Shown one piece after another: positions 32,238 through 41,038 of a stretch of 64,000 nt of DNA; the first letter of the stretch is position 1, and every line of letters begins with the position of its first letter. This DNA comes from Branchipolynoe longqiensis (Eukaryota; Annelida; Polychaeta; Phyllodocida; Polynoidae). The position numbers and the translations under genes are program-made. The notes beneath the pieces were generated by a model. That model saw only the letters and a list, made by a program, of their open reading frames with translations. It was not told the origin of the DNA and did no database searches. Location of the stretch: NCBI GenBank assembly GCA_030323885.1, contig CM059191.1:106622844-106686843 (forward strand). Direction: 5' to 3'.

Positions 32238-32599
32238 AATGGACCCTGCCACTTAAGCTAGTGACATCTATCGGCAGAATCTGGAACCACTCTATTTGGG
32301 CACTTTCCCCGAGTGCCTCTGATTTCACATGCTATATCTCTGTGAAGAATGCAGAGAAAAATAATAAAATGATTGATTATATTCCGATATTCATATCGCA
32401 ACAGGCATCAAGCTCTTGGTCTTAACCCCGTAATGTATATATTTGTTTAAAAGACAACTATATTGTAATTTTCTTCTGGAATTTTACCACCGCTCTCTTC
32501 ACTTGTATTACACGCCACAAGTTAAGCTAGTGTCATCTATCGGCAGAATCTGGAACCACTCTATTCGGGTACTTTCCAGCTGAACTGGCAGGGTCTATT
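32238..32599. mobile_element. MITE, 'AATAGACCCTGCCA' TIR family, copy 1
   Basis: Ends AATGGACCCTGCCA and (inverse) AATAGACCCTGCCA. Subterminal TCTATCGGCAGAATCTGGAA repeats occur twice in direct orientation. The copy at 52084-52421 is the same element in inverse orientation. Confidence 0.65.
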
Positions 32600-33033
32600 A
32601 GTTACTGTATTCTAGTAATGAGAATAATAACATTGGGGGTGCTTTGATGTGCAACCCCAACTAAGTATTACACTTAGAATAGCTATACTGTACCCATGGC
32701 AACGCATCCTGCCTGCCACAGTAAATACTCAGTTATAAATGAGAATCCGGCCATGTTCAAAGCTGGGCTGTTTTTTTGTTAGTTTTTTGTTGTTTCTTTT
32801 TTCCGTGCTTAAAAACACAAAATAAACCCTCCCAAACGATATTCATGGAGTCACTATTATATAACTTTGATGTCACTTGTCCTGTGGCCATATGTGTACA
32901 TGCATGTGAAGTGCTTACACATATGTGTGCATACAGGGACATATCTGAATCTAGGTAAAGATTGCAATTGCTGATTCTTTGTAACAATGTATTTAGCGTA
33001 AGTATGAACTTTAATTTAATGTAACATTGGTTC
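32600..33033. other. Non-coding stretch
   Basis: Nothing recognised except A/T-rich sequence. Confidence 0.35.
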
Positions 33034-33431
33034 ATACCCCAGTCACACGAGGCCTGCATTCGCTAACGATCGATTCACGATGTCAAAACGTCCTCCTTGC
33101 GCCCTCCTTACACCCTGATTGAGTGCTGTCGCCGCGAGGACGCCAAGCTCCCGGCGTCCATTTCGGGAATTTTGGACGGAAGGAGGTTGCTGCTGCTGCA
33201 CGTGCAACCTCCTTACGCCCTGTTCCGGTGGCACCATTCAAAATGGTTGGCACCCTGGCGCCGCCCTGGGTTGACGCCAATACATGCGATGCTGCAGTCA
33301 CCATGTGGTCGGCGCCGACATGGCGCCTACAGCGTATTTGAATCAATGTATCGAATGGAACGCTGGGTGGTTGGTGTCCTTTTGGACAGGGAGGTAGGCA
33401 GCGAACGCTGCCTCTCGTGTGACTGGGGTAT
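33034..33431. mobile_element. MITE, 'ATACCCCAGTCACACGAG' TIRs
   Basis: Perfect 18-bp terminal inverted repeats ATACCCCAGTCACACGAG. The interior has further inverted blocks (GGTTGCTGCTGCTGC and GCAACCTCCTTACGCCCT). It shares CCCCAGTCACAC with the ends of 55767-56327. Overlapping ORFs are not credible genes. Confidence 0.7.
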
Positions 33432-34050
33432 TATCAACCTTTGGGGAAGCCATACAGTCACCTTAGTACTTGTTTGTGGTTAAATGAAACTCAACTCAAA
33501 CCCACATTTGGATGTGTGCTAAGAATACCACCAGACGGGGAGGGGGGGGGGTTGCTGGTACTAGTTGTATAGTGTGCCACCCCCTGACGGCCATTATACA
33601 CACTGACTCACCTGCACCTGCCGCCGGGTGGCCGTCGATCCCTCCGCGCCATTCTTTGCTGTGATTGGTCAATTCTGTGGATTACAGTACAACTAGCAGC
33701 AAGTGGTCCGGTTCTACATGCCTGCTGGCGTGTTAACGCTCCAGTAGCAATATCACGAAAATGTATTATTTTAGGTTTTTGTTTTGTTTTATCAACCAAA
33801 AATATATTAGTTTGTTTATCCTGGCCAGAAACAATTGTATTGAATGCAAAGGTTTCCTACTACCTTTTAGCCTCTCCATACAAGTTAATCTAGGTGCCAA
33901 ATCATCCCAATTAATTTGAGAATCAACTATTCAAACCTGTTCTCGATTAACAATTTTTCGATCATTCTTCGGCCCTACCACGGTCACTACTGAACCCCGT
34001 GCTCTAACTACAATGTATCCCGGATCGTATTACCGCACCAACGGTCCAGA
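33432..34050. other. Non-coding stretch
   Basis: G tract near 33540-33552. No gene or repeat identified. Confidence 0.35.
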
Positions 34051-34940
34051 TTCATTCACTATGATACCATGACATCATCTAAATAAATCAAACATTTTCC
34101 CCAAAACTCTGAGAAAATAACTTTCATCATTCTTTGGAAAACAGCTGGCGCATTAGTTAATCCAAATTGCATGCGTTTAAATTGAAGCAGTCCATCATCA
34201 TCATCATCATCATCATGCTGTCGGTCGCGATGCGACAAAGACTGCTTTCATTACTTGACTGCCGCTCTCCATTTAGCTCTCTGCTGTGAGAGTTGCGTCC
34301 ATGAGTCGGTCTTAATGTCTCTCAGCTTCAGGTTTCTCTTGATGGTATCTTTGAACCAGAGACGGGGGCACCCTCTCTTTCTGTAGCCAGAAGAGAGTTG
34401 AGAATAGAGGATCTGCTTTGGTAGCCTGTCTGATGACATCCTCATGAGGTGTACATTTCATGAAAGCTGCCTGCAAAAGTGTTGAAGTGCTGCTGGCTTT
34501 TGCAAGTTACCAGCGGCACTCTCTCGGGGAGCAAATAGAGGTTTCACACCGGCAAGAACATGTCAAGACAGGCGCAAAACTATTTGTCCCTGAAGCAGTC
34601 CAATATGAATGTTAATAGCTGTTTTAGGTCTACTTTCCTCATCTACCATTACCTGCCAATAACCAGATTTTAGGTCTATAGTGGTAACAATTTTAGCCCC
34701 ATGAAGTTGATCAAAAATATCCTGTATCCTGGGCAGAGGATAAGCATCTTTAGTTGTCACTGCATTTAGCTTACGATTGTCCCCACAAAGACGAATGGCA
34801 CCATCCTTTTTCGGCACTATAGTGACTGGTGAAACATAAAGACTACAACTTGCCTCTATAATATCATTTTCAAGCATTCTATTTAATTCTTTTTCCACCA
34901 GACGTCGTTTACTCAAAGGTATCCTATAAGGTCTCTAATT
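34051..34940 (-). pseudogene. Ty3/gypsy reverse transcriptase relic, split by a SINE-like insertion
   Basis: Minus strand, first part (34940-34603): PLSKRRLVEKELNRML, SPVTIVPKKDG, LCGDNRKLNAVT, YPLPRIQDIFDQL and TTIDLKSGYWQV. Second part (34182-34051), after the insertion: RMQFGLTNAPAVFQRMM and LIYLDDVMV, the catalytic YLDD. The two parts are contiguous once the insertion and its 12-bp TSD are discounted. A stop precedes the first part and another follows YLDDVMV, so this is a dead fragment. It is a different gypsy copy from the gag relics at 3625 and 18706. Confidence 0.8.
34195..34590 (-). mobile_element. RTE-tailed chimeric SINE, copy A (TSD TGAAGCAGTCCA)
   Basis: It is flanked by perfect 12-bp repeats TGAAGCAGTCCA (34183-34194 and 34591-34602). 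The 5' part is the unique 'head' seen in the other two copies, beginning at GGGACAAATAGTTTTGCGCC. The 3' part is the C-terminal RTE coding end (MRMSSDRLPKQILYSQL to WRAAVK-stop) and an (ATG)n tail of about eight units. It has the longest RTE part of the three copies. Confidence 0.85.
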
Positions 34941-35377
34941 AAAAGGATATGCATTACCCGTATCGATATACATTTCTATAACCTTAGTAGCTCTGAGTTT
35001 AACATCAGACTCAGGAAATAAAGAAGGATATCATGTGTGCTTCATGACACAAGTAGCAAGATATCATATGCTTTGGTGCTGAACTATGCTTTCTTTGAGT
35101 AAAAGCGTTGCTTTTCCGCGACTGCGGATACGCCTGCGACCTACCAACAGGCAATGTCTGTGCAACGGGTGGAAAATTTGTCTGTATATTTTTACACCAT
35201 CGTGACGCTTTCCCCAGTCCAGCGTATGCGTGTGTGTGTGGGGGGGGGGGGGAACTGGTGAAGTATAGGCTGTGCTGTGTGCGTGTTGGGGGGGGGGGGT
35301 GTCCTCAGTGAAGTGGTGTCACCGTAGTAACAGTGAAGTGGTGTAACCTTGGGGTATTGGAACTATACGTAACATGC
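34941..35377. other. Non-coding stretch with G tracts
   Basis: G runs near 35239-35251 and 35289-35299. No gene seen. Confidence 0.4.
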
Positions 35378-37040
35378 ACATTGAGTATTCTATTAGAAGG
35401 GTCTGTACTATGGGGTATACATTGAGTATTCTGCCAGAAGGGTCAGTAGTATGGGGTGTACATTGAGTATTCTGACAGAAGGGTCAGTAGTATGGAGTAT
35501 ACATTGAGTATTCTGACAAAATGGTCAGTAGTATGGGGTGTACATTGAGTATTCTGACAGAAGGGTCAGTAGTATGGAGTATACATTGAGTATTCTGACA
35601 GAAGGGTCAGTAGTATGGGGTGTACATTGAGTATTCTGACAGAAGGGTCAGTAGTATGGGGTGTACATTGAGTATTCTGCCAGAAGGGTCAGTAGTATGG
35701 GGTGTACATTGAGTATTCTGCCAGAAGGGTCAGTAGTATGGAGTATACATTGAGTATTCTGCCAGAAGGGTCAGTAGTATGGAGTATACATTGAGTATTC
35801 TGACAGAAGGGTCAGTAGTATGGGGTATACATTGAGTATTCTGACAGAAGGGTCAGTAGTATGGGGTGTACATTGAGTATTCTGCCAGAAGGGTCAGTAG
35901 TATGGGGTGTACATTGAGTATTCTGCCAGAAGGGTCAGTAGTATGGAGTATACATTGAGTATTCTGCCAGAAGGGTCAGTGCTATGGAGTATACATTGAG
36001 TATTCTGACAGAAGGGTCAGTAGTATGGGGTGTACATTGAGTATTCTGACAGAAGGGTCAGTAGTATGGGGTATACATTGAGTATTCTGACAGAAGGGTC
36101 AGTAGTATGGAGTATACATTGAGTATTCTGCCAGAAGGGTCAGTAGTATGGGGTGTACATTGAGTATTCTGACAGAAGGGTCAGTAGTATGGGGTATACA
36201 TTGAGTATTCTGCCAGAAGGGTCAGTAGTATGGAGTATACATTGAGTATTCTGACAGAAGGGTCAGTAGTATGGGGTGTACATTGAGTATTCTGACAGAA
36301 GGGTCAGTAGTATGGGGTATACATTGAGTATTCTGACAGAAGGGTCAGTAGTATGGAGTATACATTGAGCATTCTGACAGAAAGGTCAGTAGTATGGGGT
36401 GTACATTGAGTATTCTGACAGAAGGGTCAGTAGTATGGGGTATACATTGAGTATTCTGACAGAAGGGTCAGTAGTATGGGGTGTACATTGAGTATTCTGA
36501 CAGAAGGGTCAGTAGTATGGGGTGTACATTGAGTATTCTGACAGAAGGGTCAGTAGTATGGGGTATACATTGAGTATTCTGACAGAAGGGTCAGTTAGTA
36601 TACATGGCATTCTGCGAAAGGTCAGTAGTATGGGTGTACATTGAGTATTCTGACAGAAGGGTCAGTAGTATGGGGTATACATTGAGTATTCTGACAGAAG
36701 GGTCAGTAGTATGGAGTGTACATTGAGTATTCTGACAGAAGGGTCAGTAGTATGGGGTGTACATTGAGTATTCTGACAGAAGGGTCAGTAGTATGGGGTG
36801 TACATTGAGTATTCTGACAGAAGGGTCAGTAGTATGGGGTATACATTGAGTATTCTGACAGAAGGGTCAGTAGTATGGGGTGTACATTGAGTATTCTGAC
36901 AGAAGGGTCAGTAGTATGGGGTGTACATTGAGTATTCTGACAGAAGGGTCAGTAGTATGGGGTGTACATTGAGTATTCTGACAGAAGGGTCAGTAGTATG
37001 GGGTGTACATTGAGTATTCTGACAGAAGGGCCAAATGTAT
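35378..37040. repeat. 41-bp satellite, about 40 copies
   Basis: The unit is ATTGAGTATTCTGACAGAAG followed by GGTCAGTAGTATGGGGTGTAC. Variant sites (GACAG/GCCAG; GGGGTGTAC, GGGGTATAC, GGAGTATAC) define unit types. One damaged unit lies near 36594-36640. The first unit (35378) and last partial unit (to 37033) are the most divergent. Confidence 0.95.
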
Positions 37041-37320
37041 GGTGGATGGGAACCATAAATAGTGAAATATTCAAATTGCTGGTTGCCGACCCGCCGTGCC
37101 TCACCCCATACATAACACTGTGCACACCGTACATCGTGTGTCAAGTGTCATGGCGGCTGACCCTCCAAGCAGCGGCTGTTATTGTGGTATGTTCACAGCT
37201 GTTGGCAATGCGTGATGCATCAGTGAGTATTCAGCGGGATGTTACTACTCTACGGGCTACCTCTCCTCATCATTTCTTCAAACTCATTTATTTGTTCTTT
37301 TACTGCTTTTTCTCCTTTAG

Positions 37321-37460
37321 AAATACTATCATTATCTGACAATACAAAGGTCAGGGGAAATGATTATGTCCCAGAACTGGATTTCTTAAAGAATGACTCG
37401 CTTAGCACATCAATAGATTTAAAAGACAAGTTTCCACCACTTCATCTGGCTGTTGAATAA
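37321..37460 (+). CDS. Candidate terminal exon, unknown product
   Basis: A pyrimidine tract (TTCTTTTACTGCTTTTTCTCC) ending in TTTAG precedes 37321. A phase-1 frame then reads ...DNTKVRGNDYVPELDFLKND to a TAA at 37458-37460, followed by A/T-rich 3' sequence. The composition is protein-like, but the exon is only 46 codons, no partner exon was found and no family is recognised. It could be chance. If real, upstream exons should lie left on the plus strand, where satellite DNA dominates. Confidence 0.2.
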
Positions 37461-37527
37461 TTCCTCTGTTCGATTTTATTTTTAAAATATTGTTGGGTAC
37501 ATTAAATTAGTTGGTTAAGCAGAGAAA

Positions 37528-37735
37528 TTTCAATCGTGGATGATTGGTCTTCCTTATTCCACTGCTCCTTGCCCTATCCTAGCATAGCCAAGTGCCAGGC
37601 TAAGAAGCAACAAGTATCAATTTTTAAGTAATTGGTTTGACTTGAACAGGATTTGAACCCACGATCTACCAAAATACCAAAACGGGAGACGGACGCTCAA
37701 CTCACTTAGCCATCCCATCTGGTTGCACTTACAAC
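37528..37735 (-). mobile_element. tRNA-derived SINE, type II tail
   Basis: Minus strand: TGGCTAAGTGAGTTGAGCGT head, box B-like GGGTTCAAATCC, linker, GGATAGGGCAAGGAGCAGTG, then GAAGACCAATCATCCACGAT and TTGAAATTTC with CTGCTTAA. This tail differs from type I. Confidence 0.65.
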
Positions 37736-37749
37736 AGTTTCCTTCTGCC

Positions 37750-38130
37750 TTTTTAAATGGTGTGAGCCCGGCCGTGGTAAAGCGCAAGCCTCCCGTGCAG
37801 AAGGCCAACCGATGACTTACAAAATTGATATTTGTCACTACCTAGCCTGGTGCTTGGCATTACAGGACGGGTACCGACCGACTACGACTTGTGACAATGC
37901 ACACATATGGCGACTTTATAGTGCTGCTCCACTGGGAAATCCCACCGCTGGCGCCATGACCTGATATCCCACTCAGTCACATTATCCTGACACTGAGCTA
38001 ACCAGTCCTCACCCCATCCTATTAATGCTGAGCGCCAGGCTAGGAAGCGACAACTATCAATTTTTATAAGTCATTTGTTTGACTCGACCAGGAACCAAAC
38101 TCGCGATCTCCCTCACGCGAGGCCCCTGCT
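37750..38130. mobile_element. Two overlapping SINE pieces in opposite orientation
   Basis: 37755-37855 is a plus-strand head and linker (GTGGTAAAGCGCAAGCCTCC, ACCGATGACTTACAAAATTG). 37861-38130 is a minus-strand type I body and head (GAAACCTGG-less variant, CCACTGGGAAATCCCACCGC). The junction at about 37858 lies inside GGACGGGTACC sequence, so one copy probably interrupted or recombined with the other. Confidence 0.6.
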
Positions 38131-38712
38131 CATTTATTAAGGCTGGGAATATTTCCCAAGCGTGGCCCCTCCCTCCATCTTCCTTTTCGCACTGCTTGTT
38201 GAACATGTAGACTTTTCATATCACTTCTTGATGCGTAGTGTGATGAACCGCTAATCATCCATAAGCACATGACCGCGTCAAGCTGGGGGTCGTCCCTACT
38301 TTATTCCCGCCAGTAGTAGTGACCTACCTTTGCATCTCCAGTTGCTGAAATAAGGGCGGGTGGGGGGGGGGGGGGCTGAGGGTAGACTGGAGACCCCCAA
38401 TAGCGGATGTCCACTTTTTGTGCCGGGGTGTTGTTAAACAAAGAAACCAAGCAAACAAAAGGTCCTCTATAGTCCGATTTGCAAGTAAAATAATCCTTCT
38501 AACAGGTGAGCACATTCTGTAGCTGTTTTAGGGTTAAGAAACATGAGTTATATGTTGTGGTTTACCTTTTTGATGTGTTATTGTATGGGAATGTGAGCAA
38601 TATGTCACGATTCACACAATATGTCACAATTCGCGTGAAAAAGATTACTCTTTCCCATTTTGAAATCTTGGCAGCTATGCTACCATGCTATGGAACCTAT
38701 GACAATTTGCAT
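38131..38712. other. Non-coding left flank of the YR element
   Basis: G tract near 38362-38374. The sequence just outside the element is ..TTTGCATAAT. No gene seen. Confidence 0.4.
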
Positions 38713-39260
38713 AATTCAAAACCAGACACAGATCATTCATTTTTTATGGGCTAATAAATTTATTACTCAGGCATAATAAATTTTACAGCAGCCTTGTAAT
38801 CTACACCTTTGTGAACATGTTATATTAGGTCTTTCCAATAATACAATTGGACAAATAGCTATCATTATTCTATGATTGGCAGGTAGTACAACCTGTGTTT
38901 TATCATTTCTATTTGGGCGTTACTTATATGCAGATCATCTATTAGATAGAATTTAATTGGTTCATTACTTATATGCAGGTTATCTACTAGACAGCAAGTG
39001 ATAGTTCATCATTTCATTACTTATATGCAGGTCGCGGCGCCTATGATTATACTATCATATGACACACTATTTATTATGCTACAGCATATCAGATGCTCTA
39101 TGATTTCACTTGAGACAACTTGACAGACGACATGAGGCAGCAGCTCGGGCAGATCACGGTCACACGTTCAGTTCACATCTGGCACACACACACACTCACT
39201 CGCCACTCATTTCATTCAGCACTTTTATAACAAGGATATGGGAGCCATAATCTCTCAGCC
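38713..39260 (-). repeat. b2 split direct repeat (548 bp)
   Basis: Matches 39487-40034 base for base on inspection (offset 774). It contains TTATATGCAGGT motifs repeated three times and TAATAAATTTATTA near its outer edge, which supplies AATAAA on either strand. Confidence 0.9.
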
Positions 39261-39295
39261 TAATAATATACAAAGGAGATGGGTGGGAGGGTTGG

Positions 39296-39489
39296 TGAAT
39301 CTTGTAAACTCGCTCAGGTGAACCGTCGACGACGGTGGCCAGGTAAGAACTGGACAAGCCTTGAATCTACTACCGGAAGTTAGTTTAGCGCGTAGCAACG
39401 CGGGCTACGAACGGTATCTATGGCGCTGCTCATATCAGGCCCGTATCCAGGGTTTGTGAATTATGCATGTTTCCGGCAACATGGACAAT
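39296..39489 (-). repeat. a2 split direct repeat (194 bp)
   Basis: Matches 45305-45498 exactly on inspection (offset 6009). A 35-bp unique spacer (39261-39295) separates it from b2. It overlaps the start of b1 by AAT (39487-39489). Confidence 0.9.
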
Positions 39490-40034
39490 TCAAAACCAGA
39501 CACAGATCATTCATTTTTTATGGGCTAATAAATTTATTACTCAGGCATAATAAATTTTACAGCAGCCTTGTAATCTACACCTTTGTGAACATGTTATATT
39601 AGGTCTTTCCAATAATACAATTGGACAAATAGCTATCATTATTCTATGATTGGCAGGTAGTACAACCTGTGTTTTATCATTTCTATTTGGGCGTTACTTA
39701 TATGCAGATCATCTATTAGATAGAATTTAATTGGTTCATTACTTATATGCAGGTTATCTACTAGACAGCAAGTGATAGTTCATCATTTCATTACTTATAT
39801 GCAGGTCGCGGCGCCTATGATTATACTATCATATGACACACTATTTATTATGCTACAGCATATCAGATGCTCTATGATTTCACTTGAGACAACTTGACAG
39901 ACGACATGAGGCAGCAGCTCGGGCAGATCACGGTCACACGTTCAGTTCACATCTGGCACACACACACACTCACTCGCCACTCATTTCATTCAGCACTTTT
40001 ATAACAAGGATATGGGAGCCATAATCTCTCAGCC
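39487..40034 (-). repeat. b1 split direct repeat (548 bp)
   Basis: Identical to b2. It lies 32 bp downstream (sense) of the recombinase stop. Confidence 0.9.
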
Positions 40035-40066
40035 AAATTTGGTACACGAGAGATAATGGTTCCTCT

Positions 40067-41038
40067 CTACACCACGTTTTGGTTTACGTAGTTGAAGACA
40101 CTGTCAGACTTCCATCTACCGACAGATTTTATAGACTCAAGCGGCATTCCCACTCTTGCGTATGCCTGAGCTCCCCCGCGCCGAAGACTATGGCAAGTCA
40201 CTAGCGGCCACCAAGGGAGTCGACATGCTTTCAGTGCAGTTTGCATACACTTGCTGAAGATCGTCGCTGTCAGTGGATGCCCGTTCCGAAGGACGAAAGC
40301 TGGGGCGCCCTCATGAGTCGCCTTCAGGCTGATGTACTCGGACCATGCATACACTGGGCAGAATGCACGGTTCGGCCCTGCTGGTATATCGATGCTGTAG
40401 GCGTCCTCAGGCCTGTGCGTCGTCTTGGTGGATCTGACTTTGATCGTCAGGTGTGTGTCGTGCGCCTCAATGTCCCTACCAAGCAGCATGTGACCGTCAC
40501 CTCCCGTCACCTCGGAATAAAGTAAATTAGACTGTCTTAACAAACAAAGATAACCTATTAGCAAAGCAGCAATCAACACCAGTCCGTCATCTCCAATTTT
40601 TCTGAATTTTATAATCATCATTTTAATATGCTTAATTTTCAAAGGAAATGCCCTCTTTACAGTACTTTCTTTCAACTTATATATTCCAGCTTTAATCAGC
40701 GATAGTGCATAGCAATCGAACGCCTCCGTGTTACCATTAAATAGCCTTACCCATGTCCTTGCCCCACTCATGTAATTTTTTACACCACCTTCAGTATTTA
40801 ATTTATCATTTAAGTGTAAAGTATATAACATTACCGTCCTCATTTTGGGGCGTTTGGGGTTATCTCCAGCCTTTTTGCAAAACCCAAGATACTCCCCGAA
40901 CTGCACCCTTTTATTATGCCAGGTCCCGGTTGATAATCCCGCCGAAAAATAGACACTTAGCCGTCCCACAAGCGCGCGCTTATCTCCTGCAAGTTGATAA
41001 AGGCAACAAACAACATTATCAACTGGCAGAGAGATCAC
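40067..41038 (-). CDS. Tyrosine recombinase (integrase) of the YR retrotransposon
   Basis: About 323 residues. An N-terminal SAM-like core-binding segment (SVYFSAGLSTGTWHNKRVQF, GEYLGFCKKAGDNPKR) is followed by the catalytic domain: LCLLRQSNLL (box I Arg, about residue 168), CHSLRRGGAQAYARVG (box II H-x-x-R, about 280) and VGRWKSDSVFNYV (Trp and the presumed nucleophilic Tyr, about 316). The full R-H-R-Y set is present. It would catalyse strand exchange between the circular cDNA and the target. The frame begins with GTG overlapping the RT stop (TGA at 41035-41037) and is -1 to RT. There is no ATG near the start and no canonical slippery heptamer, so frameshifting, reinitiation or splicing is implied. 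Confidence 0.9.
   Translation of the reverse strand: MISLPVDNVVCCLYQLAGDKRALVGRLSVYFSAGLSTGTWHNKRVQFGEYLGFCKKAGDNPKRPKMRTVMLYTLHLNDKLNTEGGVKNYMSGARTWVRLFNGNTEAFDCYALSLIKAGIYKLKESTVKRAFPLKIKHIKMMIIKFRKIGDDGLVLIAALLIGYLCLLRQSNLLYSEVTGGDGHMLLGRDIEAHDTHLTIKVRSTKTTHRPEDAYSIDIPAGPNRAFCPVYAWSEYISLKATHEGAPAFVLRNGHPLTATIFSKCMQTALKACRLPWWPLVTCHSLRRGGAQAYARVGMPLESIKSVGRWKSDSVFNYVNQNVV

Noticed and set aside
33097..33483. ORF of 128 residues
   Set aside because: It runs across a MITE with perfect TIRs, and overlapping ORFs exist on both strands.
35378..37040. CRISPR-like array
   Set aside because: The repeats are contiguous with no unique spacers and the context is eukaryotic. It is a satellite.
39261..39489. 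The direct repeats at 38713 and 39487 as two LTRs of an ordinary LTR element
   Set aside because: They enclose only about 226 bp, one part of which is a third repeat matching 45305-45498. A recombinase gene and absence of a TSD fit split direct repeats better.
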